A stretch of DNA of 64,000 nucleotides from Chryseobacterium endalhagicum (GTDB taxonomy: Bacteria; Bacteroidota; Bacteroidia; Flavobacteriales; Weeksellaceae): positions 558,001 through 622,000 of the forward strand of contig NZ_JAELVM010000002.1 in the NCBI RefSeq assembly GCF_016745235.1, given 5' to 3'. The notes beneath the pieces are model-generated. The model had not been told where the DNA came from and ran no database searches. It was given only the letters and a program-made list of their open reading frames with translations. Position 1 is the first letter of the stretch. Every line of letters starts with the position of its first letter. Below, in pieces: positions 41,160 to 49,673 of the stretch. The translations under genes and the position numbers were made by a program.

Positions 41160-42001
41160 TGAAGAGAAAATTTATTCCCGGCACTGAATGGCTGTATCTG
41201 AAAATATATACCGGCATAAAAACGGCTGATATTATTCTGGAGGAAGCCATAACTTCTCTCACCGAAGCTCTTCAGGATAGAAAACTGATTTCAGAATGGT
41301 TCTTTATCCGGTATCTGGATCCGAAACCTCACATCCGGTTAAGATTCAGACTCCACAGCGTCAAAGACTGTAATTGCGTGACTGAACTGATCAACGAAGC
41401 TTTACAGGATTATCTGGAAAGTGGCGAGATTTCATTAATAGTACACGATACCTATACAAGAGAAATCGAGCGTTATGGAGAAAATACAATGGAAGATGCT
41501 GAAAAATTATTTCATAGCAACAGTGAGCTTTCTTTGCAGTGCCTTCATTTTGACGATGAACAAAAAATCATTATCAGCCTTTTTCTGATCGATACCTACT
41601 TAACAACACTAGGAATGGATATTCAGGAAAAACTGGACTGGATCAAAGATTTCAACGAAGACTTTAAAGCTGAATTTAATGCGGATAAAGCTCTTAACAG
41701 CCAGCTTGATAAAAAATACCGGGAATGGAAACCTCAATTTCTGAATTTTAATTTCTCCGATGAATACGTAAATGAAAGAGAATTTATTATTTTAAACATT
41801 GAAAAAGACCGGGCTGTATTAGAAAATATTCAACACCACAACAAAAACCAATCTCTGGGAATGCCTCTGAGAATATTTTTCCAAAGTATTTTCCATCTGA
41901 ATATCAACAGGCTTTTCGTTTCCAACCAAAGAGTATTTGAAATGATTATCTACGATTACCTGCTAAGATATTATAAAACAAATTTTTGGTTAAGTAAATA
42001 A
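41156..42001 (+). CDS. Stand-alone LanB elimination domain (SpaB C-terminal type)
   Basis: A 281-residue protein of the thiopeptide-type bacteriocin domain family. It begins with the hallmark WLYLKIYTGIKTADIILEEAI, then SEWFFIRYLDPKPHIRLRFRL (residues 45-65), and IHDTYTREIERYGENTMEDAEKLFHSNS (around 100). The domain removes glutamate from glutamylated Ser/Thr to give dehydroalanine or dehydrobutyrine. It overlaps LanB by 4 bases, so the two are probably one complex. No LanC-like cyclase gene follows. Confidence 0.88.
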   Translation: MMKRKFIPGTEWLYLKIYTGIKTADIILEEAITSLTEALQDRKLISEWFFIRYLDPKPHIRLRFRLHSVKDCNCVTELINEALQDYLESGEISLIVHDTYTREIERYGENTMEDAEKLFHSNSELSLQCLHFDDEQKIIISLFLIDTYLTTLGMDIQEKLDWIKDFNEDFKAEFNADKALNSQLDKKYREWKPQFLNFNFSDEYVNEREFIILNIEKDRAVLENIQHHNKNQSLGMPLRIFFQSIFHLNINRLFVSNQRVFEMIIYDYLLRYYKTNFWLSK

Positions 42002-42063
42002 ATTATGTAACCCGAACTCAGGTTAAATTTATAGTTAAATAATCCTATAATTTAAAAATAAAG

Positions 42064-42101
42064 AATCCATCTCATGAATAATAATGAGATGGATTGTTTT
42101 T
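42064..42101 (+). terminator. Terminator of the lanthipeptide genes
   Basis: A 12-bp stem (AATCCATCTCAT paired with ATGAGATGGATT) with an 8-base loop, then GTTTTT. It lies 62 bases after the stop of the elimination domain gene. Confidence 0.8.
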
Positions 42102-42188
42102 AGAGGGTTATAATTGTCACTCAAAATGAAAAGCTGTTCAGAAAATCAACTCAGACTAAAGATTTATTTTATATTTTTTTAACCAGAC

Positions 42189-42210
42189 TTTATCAAAAGC
42201 TTTTGATAAA
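42189..42210. promoter_or_regulatory. 22-bp perfect palindrome, candidate operator
   Basis: TTTATCAAAAG followed by its exact reverse complement. It ends 19 bases before the -7 box of the K+ channel gene, so it occupies the place of the -33 element. It has no T-run on either side that would suggest a terminator. Confidence 0.55.
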
Positions 42211-42237
42211 TTTCATGAAAACAATATTTTATCTTTG
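42203..42237 (+). promoter_or_regulatory. Candidate promoter of the K+ channel gene
   Basis: TATCTTTG at 42230-42237 matches TAnnTTTG. A TTG at 42203-42205 lies 24 bases upstream, longer than the usual 19. It is 55 bases before the ATG of the channel. Confidence 0.45.
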
Positions 42238-42291
42238 CAGAGGGAAAGCAAAAGTGAATTGGCTTACGGATTAAAATCAATACTATAAACA

Positions 42292-43263
42292 ATGGCTAGA
42301 GGCTTCAGACAGAAGATTCGTCAGAAAAACACGGAGAACAGCGGATTCGGGAGTAATGCTTCCGGAAGATTCATCAATAGGGACGGCCTTCCGAATGTCA
42401 AGCGGAAAGGGGTAAATGTATTCAACAGGTTGAGCTGGTATCACACGATGCTGAATCTGTCAACCTTCCGTTTCCTGTCTTATCTGGTAGTTGCCTATAT
42501 TCTTGTCAATCTGGTATTTGCGCTGGTTTACTATCTGATCGGGGTGGAACATCTTACCGGAATTGATAAAAGTGACCCTCTGAACGAATTTATTGACGTG
42601 TTTTTCTTCAGCTCCCAGACCTTTACCACGGTGGGTTACGGCAGAATTGCTCCTGTAGGGTTTTTAGCAAGTCTTGTAGCTACTTTTGAAGCTTTTCTTG
42701 GATTGCTTACCTTTGCCATTGCAACAGGACTTTTTTACGGAAGATTCTCAAGGCCGAGGGCATATTTAAGGTTCTCTGATATTGCGGTAATTGCTCCGTT
42801 CAAAGAATCAAGGGCTTTGATGTTCAGGCTGGCTCCCTTTAAAAATAATGCACTTACAGATGCGGAGGTGATTGTTTCAACAGCTATTGAAGTGATTGAA
42901 AACGGAGTGCCGAAAAGTAATTTTTATTCTTTAAAAACCCATTTAAATAAGATCAATACCCTGGCACTGAACTGGACGGTTGTTCATGAGATCAAAGAAG
43001 ATTCACCGTTTTATGGTTTTTCTGAAGATGATTTTAAAAATACGGATATTGAGATTATTGTCCAGATCCGGGCATTTGATGAAGTATTTTCCAATACGGT
43101 GGTGCAGAGGTCGTCCTATGTCTCCTCGGAAATTGTTTACGGGGCTAGATTTGTCCCGATGTATTATCCTGATCAGCAAGATCTTACCACCGTTTTGGAT
43201 CTGGATAAAATTAATGAATATCAAAAAGCAGAGCTTCCGGTTAAGACCGGAAATCATCAATAA
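42292..43263 (+). CDS. Inward-rectifier-type K+ channel (KirBac-like)
   Basis: A 323-residue ion channel. Two transmembrane helices (about 62-85 and 125-148) flank a pore helix and filter SSQTFTTVGYGRIAP, the K+ signature TVGYG. The preceding slide helix area is HTMLNLSTFRFL, and the C-terminal half (about 155-310) is the cytoplasmic immunoglobulin-like Kir domain (RFSDIAVIAPFKESRALMFRLA, ALNWTVVHEIKEDSPFYGF, VQIRAFDEVFSNTVVQRSSY). It would let K+ cross the inner membrane. The next gene starts right at its stop codon. Confidence 0.92.
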   Translation: MARGFRQKIRQKNTENSGFGSNASGRFINRDGLPNVKRKGVNVFNRLSWYHTMLNLSTFRFLSYLVVAYILVNLVFALVYYLIGVEHLTGIDKSDPLNEFIDVFFFSSQTFTTVGYGRIAPVGFLASLVATFEAFLGLLTFAIATGLFYGRFSRPRAYLRFSDIAVIAPFKESRALMFRLAPFKNNALTDAEVIVSTAIEVIENGVPKSNFYSLKTHLNKINTLALNWTVVHEIKEDSPFYGFSEDDFKNTDIEIIVQIRAFDEVFSNTVVQRSSYVSSEIVYGARFVPMYYPDQQDLTTVLDLDKINEYQKAELPVKTGNHQ

Positions 43264-43752
43264 ATGAATTTAGATCTTTATAAAAAGCAGGCTTTACAAA
43301 AGCAGAAGGAACATAAAAAATTTCTGGACGGATTAAAAAAGAAGCCGCCCAAAAACCTCGATTATGTCGTTCAGGAAACCCACGATGAAGTTTTCGAGGA
43401 AGTAGACTGCCTCCAGTGCGCCAATTGCTGTAAAACCACCGGACCTTTATACACCGAAAAAGATATTGAACGTATTTCGAAGCACCTGCGGATGAAGCAG
43501 GCCGATTTTGAAGCGAAATTTTTAAGAGTGGACGAAGACAATGATAAGGTACTGCAGAATCTTCCCTGTTTTTTTCTCAACAATGACAATACCTGTTCTA
43601 TTTATGAAGTCCGGCCTAAAGCATGCCGTGAATATCCGCATACGGACCGCAAAAAGATCTATCAGATCAATCATCTCATGCTGAAAAATACCGTGATTTG
43701 CCCCGCCGCTTATGAATTTGTAGAAAAGATGATGAAGAATATTTCCAGATAA
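43264..43752 (+). CDS. YkgJ family cysteine cluster protein
   Basis: A 162-residue protein with the CxxCxxCC-type cluster LQCANCCKTTGPLYT near residue 46-60, and PCFFLNNDNTCSIYEVRPKACREYPHTD near 100-127. These cysteines probably bind an Fe-S cluster or zinc. The family is widespread and of unknown role. It directly follows the K+ channel gene with a zero-base gap, so the two may be co-translated. Confidence 0.88.
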   Translation: MNLDLYKKQALQKQKEHKKFLDGLKKKPPKNLDYVVQETHDEVFEEVDCLQCANCCKTTGPLYTEKDIERISKHLRMKQADFEAKFLRVDEDNDKVLQNLPCFFLNNDNTCSIYEVRPKACREYPHTDRKKIYQINHLMLKNTVICPAAYEFVEKMMKNISR

Positions 43753-43868
43753 ATCAAAGCTGGTAAAATTTCTTAAATAATTATAAAGTACGTTAAATAA
43801 GACTTTTACGCATAATTTATTAAAAAGGCTGTCGTTTAATTTAAACAACCATTTAAAAATATTGCATT

Positions 43869-44201
43869 ATGAAAAAGTTAATCTTAACTGCCGCGTTTAC
43901 TTTAGTCGGCGTGATTGCAGTCTCTGCTCAGGCACAGACGCAAACCCAGAAACCAGCCGAAACTCCTAGTAACACGACCACTCCAACCCAGCAGCAGAAT
44001 ACACAGACAAGTACTCCTGCAGAGGCTCAGAAACAGAACACCTCCACAACTACAACAGCGACTGTAAGCACTACAGCCACGCCGGCCACGAATGTTGAAT
44101 CAACAACAACTGTGGATCCGGGGACTACAGACGCTACAAAGCCTTCTGATGCTACTAAAGCAGAAAAAAAGGCTAAGAAAAAGGCAAAGTCATCTAAGTA
44201 A
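43869..44201 (+). CDS. Secreted Thr/Gln-rich low-complexity protein
   Basis: A 110-residue protein. A signal peptide (1-20) is followed by a Gln, Thr, Pro and Ala-rich stretch (QTQTQKPAETPSNTTTPTQQ) and a Lys-rich end (KAEKKAKKKAKSSK). It has no known domain and is probably disordered in the periplasm or at the surface. The basic tail could bind nucleic acid or anionic polymers. A terminator follows at 44226. Confidence 0.7.
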   Translation: MKKLILTAAFTLVGVIAVSAQAQTQTQKPAETPSNTTTPTQQQNTQTSTPAEAQKQNTSTTTTATVSTTATPATNVESTTTVDPGTTDATKPSDATKAEKKAKKKAKSSK

Positions 44202-44225
44202 ATATTGAACAAAGCAGAAAGGGAG

Positions 44226-44255
44226 TCCTGGAACGAAAGTTTCAGGATTTTTTTT
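44226..44255 (+). terminator. Rho-independent terminator
   Basis: A 9-bp stem TCCTGGAAC/GTTTCAGGA (one G-T pair), tetraloop GAAA, then a run of eight T. It follows the Thr-rich protein gene. Confidence 0.8.
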
Positions 44256-44349
44256 GACTCATTAATTGAAGTACCAATCAGTATATTATTTACGTATATT
44301 TCGGATGTAAATATATGTCCGGATCACTGGGACTAAGCTGATTTATTCA

Positions 44350-45090
44350 ATGAAAAGACTAAACCCTTCTCTTAAGTATAATTTACTAATAGGCGTTTTC
44401 CTTAGTATATGGCTTTTTATTTTTGCTTTTTTTATAAGACCGTTTGACGATGGAACCATTAGTTTTAAGGTATGGATCATTATCAGTATTGGATTTAGCG
44501 TCATTGCATTGCTGTGTTATGGAGTCATTGCTTTCCTGCAGAAATGGGTTTACAGGAAACTGGGAAAATGGAACATCGGATTTGAATTATTGAGTATTGT
44601 TTCTTTTCAATTCCTTTTTTGGATTGTGACTTATGCTTTTTATAAAAGCCCGGCCTTGAATGGAGGATATGTTTTTTTTCAGTTTTTAGAGATTATCATT
44701 CTTAAATCAGCTTTGATTTCTACCCCCATCATTGTTTTGGCAAGGATCTATGCTGTGTCCTTAATTCCTGCGCAAGATGACACCATCATTATCAGAGGAG
44801 AAAATAAACTGGATATTTTAAAAATTAAAAGAAATGAACTGATCTGTGTTTCCAATTCTCAGAATTATGTTGAGATTTTCTTTGTAGAGGGAAACGAAGT
44901 AAAAGTAAAGCTCATTCGGAGCACGCTTAAAAAGATTCAGAATGATTTTGATTTTTTGGTTCAAATCCATCGCTCACATCTGATCAATCCGTCTCATTTT
45001 AAAGCATGGAAAAATGCGGACACCATTTCTCTTACTCAAATTGAGCTTCCTGTTTCTAAAAATTACAGAGAACATTTGTTATCCCTGTAA
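44350..45090 (+). CDS. Membrane-bound LytTR DNA-binding protein
   Basis: A 246-residue transcription factor. The N-terminal 140 residues have four hydrophobic helices (LLIGVFLSIWLFIFAFFI, VWIIISIGFSVIALLCYGVIAF, LLSIVSFQFLFWIVTYAF, FLEIIILKSALISTPIIVLA). Then follows the LytTR domain (145-246): KRNELICVSNSQNYVEIFF, VLIRSTLKKIQNDFDFLVQIHRSHLINPSHFKAW and LPVSKNYREHLLSL. There is no receiver domain, so the signal is probably sensed in or at the membrane. An amidohydrolase gene lies downstream. Confidence 0.85.
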   Translation: MKRLNPSLKYNLLIGVFLSIWLFIFAFFIRPFDDGTISFKVWIIISIGFSVIALLCYGVIAFLQKWVYRKLGKWNIGFELLSIVSFQFLFWIVTYAFYKSPALNGGYVFFQFLEIIILKSALISTPIIVLARIYAVSLIPAQDDTIIIRGENKLDILKIKRNELICVSNSQNYVEIFFVEGNEVKVKLIRSTLKKIQNDFDFLVQIHRSHLINPSHFKAWKNADTISLTQIELPVSKNYREHLLSL

Positions 45091-45193
45091 TTTCCGTACC
45101 TAAAACCGCGTATTTCATACCTAACCCTTCATATCACCTTGTTGAAAGGTGTTTTTGTTTTTATTTTGCCTTCCAGATAAGAATAAATAGTAT

Positions 45194-46714
45194 ATGAAAA
45201 AGCTTTGGATCAGGAGAATCTTATGGTCATCTCTAATCGGTTTGGGTATCGTTATCTGTGGTTTTTTATGGGCAGATCATGAACTCAATAAAGTCCTGGG
45301 TAAATCTACCCGGGTTATTGATCTTTCTTCACTTATTAAGCCATCACCATTGGTACAGATAAGAAATGTCAATGTCCTTTCAGAAGACTGCACCCATTTT
45401 ATGAACAATCAGGATGTCCTCATTAAGGATGGGATCATTCTTCAGCTAGGCACCAATCAACCGGTGAATAAGGGAGCTTCCATTATTGATGGTACAGGGA
45501 AGTATCTTATTCCGGGGCTTGTAGACAGTCATGTTCATGTAAAAGAAAGTAAGAATGACTTGTTTTTATATCTGGCTAATGGGGTTACCTACATCAGGGA
45601 AATGGCCGGGCAGCCGGTGATCTTAGAATGGCGGAAAGCAATCCGGAAAAGCGGCTTGGGACCGAGGATGTTTGTCGCTTCGCCACCCATATTTAGTGAG
45701 GCTGGGGTAGCGGGTTATTATTATGGCTGGACAAGGCATTCCGTCAATTATTCCAATAAAAAGGCTGCGTACCAAGCCATAAAGAAAATAAAAAAACAGG
45801 GGTATGATGCTATTAAGATGTACGGTTTTGTCAATCCGGAAATGTTTGAAACAACAATACAAATTGCTGATGAAAATAATATACCGGTTATTGGGCATAT
45901 ACCGATGGTTAATTTGGACGCCTTTTTTCCTTCAGGCCAGAAAGAAGTAGCTCATATTGAAGAAATAACCGTTAAGACAATTGATGAATTCGGAAAATCA
46001 ATTTCTAAAAATCCCGCAGAATATCTCCGTTTTCTGAAAATACGGTCACATCAGATCGCTAAGAAACTAAAAGAAAATAAGGTAAATGTTACTTCAACCG
46101 TTTGGTTATGTGAAAGCTTTTTAGCCCAGCGGTTTGACTTAAAGTCTAAACTTAAAGAAATAGATTTGAAATATGCTAATCCTAAAATTATTGAAGGAAC
46201 GGGATTGTATAAAATGGGGTGGTTACCCGGTAAAAATGGGTATGAATATGATGGAAAAGACACTCCTGAAGCAAAAAAATTATCGCTGACATTCTGGAAG
46301 ACCTATGTGGAAGCGATTCATATCATGACCAAAGCATTGGTAGATCATCATGTCCCTGTTATGGCCGGAACAGATGCTAATGTTGCCACGGCTGTTCCCG
46401 GGTTTTCTCTTCATAATGAACTGGAGTCTTTATCTAAATCCGGAATGACCAATTCACAGGCCATTTATTCTGCTACAGTGGAGCCTGGTCTATGGATGAA
46501 AAGTAAGACAGGGAAGATCAAAACAGGGTATCATTCAGATTTGGTGCTGCTTGCTAAGAATCCATTGAATGATATCAGAAATACAAAGACTATTGAGTAT
46601 GTGTTTTTTAACAATCATGTCATCAACAAAACTCAAATTAAAATGATTCTGAAAAGCATTGAGGATGCCAATAATGAAAACCGGAATATAGAGATTGGTG
46701 AATACTTAAAGTGA
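45194..46714 (+). CDS. Amidohydrolase family protein, membrane-anchored
   Basis: A 506-residue metal-dependent hydrolase of the imidazolonepropionase/dihydroorotase-like superfamily. An N-terminal transmembrane helix (about 8-25) anchors it to the inner membrane. Metal-binding motifs are PGLVDSHVHVKESKNDLF around residue 110, the AIKMYGFVNP lysine region, IPVIGHIPMV around 232 and VMAGTDANVATA near 395. Family members act on amide, ester or C-N bonds in small molecules and peptides (prolidase-like). Substrate not predicted. Confidence 0.88.
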   Translation: MKKLWIRRILWSSLIGLGIVICGFLWADHELNKVLGKSTRVIDLSSLIKPSPLVQIRNVNVLSEDCTHFMNNQDVLIKDGIILQLGTNQPVNKGASIIDGTGKYLIPGLVDSHVHVKESKNDLFLYLANGVTYIREMAGQPVILEWRKAIRKSGLGPRMFVASPPIFSEAGVAGYYYGWTRHSVNYSNKKAAYQAIKKIKKQGYDAIKMYGFVNPEMFETTIQIADENNIPVIGHIPMVNLDAFFPSGQKEVAHIEEITVKTIDEFGKSISKNPAEYLRFLKIRSHQIAKKLKENKVNVTSTVWLCESFLAQRFDLKSKLKEIDLKYANPKIIEGTGLYKMGWLPGKNGYEYDGKDTPEAKKLSLTFWKTYVEAIHIMTKALVDHHVPVMAGTDANVATAVPGFSLHNELESLSKSGMTNSQAIYSATVEPGLWMKSKTGKIKTGYHSDLVLLAKNPLNDIRNTKTIEYVFFNNHVINKTQIKMILKSIEDANNENRNIEIGEYLK

Positions 46715-46760
46715 AAATATTCATGACTATCTTTAAAGGCTTTCTTCACCCTGTAAAAAT

Positions 46761-46795
46761 AAAAAAGCGCTGTACACAGACAGCGCTTTCTCCTT
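46761..46795. terminator. Bidirectional terminator between convergent genes
   Basis: The stem AAAGCGCTGT/ACAGCGCTTT at 46764-46789 has a 6-base loop, flanked by A-rich and T-rich runs. It ends the amidohydrolase transcript. Confidence 0.75.
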
Positions 46796-46839
46796 TCACT
46801 TTTTACTTTTTTCCCATTATCCCGGGAACAGGCTGTATC

Positions 46840-46866
46840 AAAAAAGGTCGGGAGTACTCCCAACCT
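46840..46866 (-). terminator. Terminator of gdhA
   Basis: On the minus strand AAAGGTTGGGAGTACTCCCGACCTTTTTTG forms a strong stem with a T-run. It is 10 bases after the stop of gdhA. Confidence 0.75.
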
Positions 46867-46876
46867 TTGTTTATCT

Positions 46877-48235
46877 TTATACTACTCCCTGAGCCAGCAT
46901 TGCTTCTGCTACTTTCACGAAGCCGGCGATATTGGCTCCTTTCACGTAGTTTACATAGCCGTCCTCATCTTTTCCGTAGTCTCTGCAAGCTTTGTGGATT
47001 CCGATCATGATCTCTTTCAGTCTTGCGTCAACCTCTTCAGAAGTCCAGTTAAGACGGATAGAGTTCTGTGTCATCTCAAGACCTGAAGTGGCAACACCTC
47101 CTGCGTTGGAAGCTTTACCAGGCGAGAATAGAACTTTGTTGTCTAAGAAATAGTTGATCGCATCCAGTGTAGAAGGCATATTAGCCGCCTCAGTTACACA
47201 AAGACATCCGTTTTCAACCAGGATTTTAGCATCTTCAAGATCCAGCTCATTTTGAGTGGCTGAAGGGAATGCTACATCACATTTTACACTCCAAGGACGT
47301 TTTCCTGCGTGGAATTCTGCAGAAGGATATTTTTTAGCATAATCCTCAGCTCTGTTGTTTCCTGAAGATCTCAATTCCAATAGGTAATCGATCTTTTCAC
47401 CGCTGATTCCGTCTTTGTCGTAGATATATCCATCAGGACCGGATACTGTAACAACCTTAGCACCAAGCTCAGTTGCTTTTTTGATAACTCCCCAGGCTAC
47501 GTTTCCGAAACCTGAAACCGTTACGATTTTATCTTTAAAGTCCTGTCCGATTGTCTTAAGCATCTGCTCTGCGAAGTATACCACACCGTATCCTGTAGCT
47601 TCAGGACGGATCAGGGATCCTCCGTAAGCAAGACCTTTTCCTGTAAGTACTCCGGTAAATTCGTTTCTGATTTTTTTGTATTGTCCGAAAAGATATCCGA
47701 TTTCTCTGGCTCCTACACCAATGTCTCCTGCAGGTACATCTGTTTCAGGACCGATATGCTTGCATAATTCAGTCATGAAAGCCTGGCAGAAACGCATTAC
47801 TTCCATATCAGATTTTCCTTGCGGATCGAAATCTGAACCTCCTTTTCCTCCACCCATCGGAAGAGTCGTTAATGAGTTTTTAAATACCTGCTCGAAAGCT
47901 AAGAATTTAAGAACAGAAAGGTTTACAGTAGGATGGAAACGGATTCCTCCTTTGTATGGTCCGATTGCAGAGTTCATTTGAATTCTGAAACCTCTGTTTA
48001 CCTGTATCTCTCCTTTATCATCAACCCATGGAACTCTGAAGATAATGATTCTTTCAGCTTCAGCCATTCTCTCTAGAAGCTTCATTCCTGTATATTCCTT
48101 TTTGGTCATAATAAACGGAATTACAGTCACAGCTACTTCTTTTACGGCTTGTAAAAATTCTGGTTCATTAGGATTTTTTGCTTCAATCTTGGCAATAAAC
48201 TCCTGGATTTTCTGGTCAATATTATATTGTTCCAT
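46877..48235 (-). CDS. gdhA: NADP-specific glutamate dehydrogenase
   Basis: A 452-residue enzyme that converts 2-oxoglutarate and ammonia to glutamate with NADPH. It is the hexameric bacterial form. The catalytic segments are QMNSAIGPYKGGIRFHPTVN, MGGGKGGSDFDPQGKSD with Lys, PAGDIGVGAREIGYLFGQYKK and the nucleotide-binding fold (VTVSGFGNVAWGVIKKATELG). Length and order fit the family. The gene is single, with promoter at 48262-48291 and terminator at 46840-46866. Confidence 0.96.
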   Translation of the reverse strand: MEQYNIDQKIQEFIAKIEAKNPNEPEFLQAVKEVAVTVIPFIMTKKEYTGMKLLERMAEAERIIIFRVPWVDDKGEIQVNRGFRIQMNSAIGPYKGGIRFHPTVNLSVLKFLAFEQVFKNSLTTLPMGGGKGGSDFDPQGKSDMEVMRFCQAFMTELCKHIGPETDVPAGDIGVGAREIGYLFGQYKKIRNEFTGVLTGKGLAYGGSLIRPEATGYGVVYFAEQMLKTIGQDFKDKIVTVSGFGNVAWGVIKKATELGAKVVTVSGPDGYIYDKDGISGEKIDYLLELRSSGNNRAEDYAKKYPSAEFHAGKRPWSVKCDVAFPSATQNELDLEDAKILVENGCLCVTEAANMPSTLDAINYFLDNKVLFSPGKASNAGGVATSGLEMTQNSIRLNWTSEEVDARLKEIMIGIHKACRDYGKDEDGYVNYVKGANIAGFVKVAEAMLAQGVV

Positions 48236-48261
48236 ATATTAGGGTTGAATATTATTGTCAA

Positions 48262-48291
48262 CAAATTTAATTTTTTTTTCAAGATTCACAA
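48262..48291 (-). promoter_or_regulatory. Promoter of gdhA
   Basis: On the minus strand a TTG at 48289-48291 and TAAATTTG at 48262-48269 are separated by 19 bases, the preferred flavobacterial spacing. The -7 box is 27 bases before the ATG. Confidence 0.65.
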
Positions 48292-48425
48292 TACTCTATT
48301 TCAACATTGCTAAAAATTAAATAATAATGTTTCGAAATATTATTAAATTGATAATTTATGATCAATTTTTGTTAAAAATTAAAAGTTAGCTCTCAATTGA
48401 TGCAATATTAAGAAATCGTTAATTC

Positions 48426-49535
48426 TTAAATTGCGGTAAATTGCCTCCCGGAAAATGATTTTACTTTCCCTAAAAGCTCCAATTCCAAAATTACCGGAAG
48501 AATTTTGTAGGAAGCGGTTGAAATAATCTGTGCCAGATCATCCAGAGACACCTGAGGATGAGCCTTGATGGCAAGATAAATTATTTCTTGATTTTCAGTA
48601 AGTTGCAGGTTTGTTTCACTGTAAGGAAACAGCTCTGCCGCTTTCTCTTTTGAATGATTAAATCCCAGTGAATCTATAAGATCTTTTACGGTAGAAACGG
48701 AAGATGCTTTGTTTTGGAAAATCAGCTGGTTACAGCCCTGGCTGTATGGATCGGTGATCTTTCCGGGCAGCGCAAAAACCTCACGGTTATAGTCATTGGC
48801 AAATGATGCGGTACTTACAGATCCGCCTCCAAATCCGGTTTCCACCACAATGGTTGAAGGAGATATTCCGGCAATAATCCTGTTTCTCTGGATGAAATTT
48901 TCGCGGTCCGGTTTCCGGGAAGAATTGAATTCTGTAAACAATGCGCCACCTTCCTCCAGTATTTTTTCCGACAGTTTTTTGTTTTTGGAAGGATAGAGCG
49001 TGTGAAATCCATGAGCAAGGACGGCTGCGGTTGGTATCTTATGATGAATAGACTGTTCGTGAACTTCCTTATCTACTCCAAGAGCTAATCCGCTGACAGA
49101 TATGAATTTGGAAGACTTTGAGGATTCAAAGAAATCTCCAATGAACTGCTTGCCGTAAGAAGTCATATTCCGGGTGCCTACAATACTTATTTTTGGTAAA
49201 GAATCGTCAAAATTGCCTTTTTGATAAAGAATGGCCGGAGCATCATCACATTCATTCAGCAGAGACGGAATTTCCTTTAAATGTCTGAGATTGATCCGGA
49301 TATGGTTCTTTTCACAAAACCTGATTTCCTTTTCTGCAAATTTCAGATATTCATCATTTCCGATGTCCGCCACTGTTTTTCTGCCGATGCCTTCCGCTTT
49401 GCTATATTCTTTTTTTGCTCTTTTCCAGGCTTCTTCAGCACTTCCGAAGGTTCGTACGAGTTTATGAAAATTAATGTCGCCAATCAGGCTGCATTCGCGC
49501 AGGGCAATGGCATAGAGGTATTCTTCCGGGATCAT
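48426..49535 (-). CDS. dprA: DNA-processing protein DprA
   Basis: A 369-residue protein that loads RecA on incoming single strands in natural transformation. It has an N-terminal helix-hairpin-helix-like/SAM domain (1-80), the Rossmann core (KISIVGTRNMTSYGKQFIGDF, SVSGLALGVDKEVHEQS, EEGGALFTEFNSSRKPDRENFIQRNRIIAGIS) and a C-terminal winged helix (HPQVSLDDLAQIISTASYKILPVILELELLGKVKSFSGRQF). All typical parts are present. Confidence 0.95.
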   Translation of the reverse strand: MIPEEYLYAIALRECSLIGDINFHKLVRTFGSAEEAWKRAKKEYSKAEGIGRKTVADIGNDEYLKFAEKEIRFCEKNHIRINLRHLKEIPSLLNECDDAPAILYQKGNFDDSLPKISIVGTRNMTSYGKQFIGDFFESSKSSKFISVSGLALGVDKEVHEQSIHHKIPTAAVLAHGFHTLYPSKNKKLSEKILEEGGALFTEFNSSRKPDRENFIQRNRIIAGISPSTIVVETGFGGGSVSTASFANDYNREVFALPGKITDPYSQGCNQLIFQNKASSVSTVKDLIDSLGFNHSKEKAAELFPYSETNLQLTENQEIIYLAIKAHPQVSLDDLAQIISTASYKILPVILELELLGKVKSFSGRQFTAI

Positions 49536-49620
49536 TTGTGTTTTTTTTCAAATGTAATAAAATAATCCAAGTTGAATAAGGTTTGGAAGCTTGAGTTTAG
49601 AGTTTGGTTGCTGGTTGACA

Positions 49621-49653
49621 GTTGCTGGTTCTAACCCCGAAACGCGCATCCCG
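49621..49653 (+). repeat. Copy A of a dispersed inverted repeat
   Basis: These 33 bp match the reverse complement of 52848-52880 at 32 of 33 positions. The copies sit in non-coding spacers on both sides of the rhomboid and DUF3078 genes. Confidence 0.7.
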
Positions 49654-49673
49654 CACCTTTAAAACCTCCTGCT

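Noticed and set aside
36747..42001. A LanC cyclase within the lanthipeptide locus
   Set aside because: No protein here has the Cys-His zinc motifs or the length of LanC; the S9 peptidase and the two LanB parts fill the space.
42189..42210. Palindrome before the K+ channel as a terminator
   Set aside because: There is no loop or T-run, and a good terminator already exists at 42064-42101.
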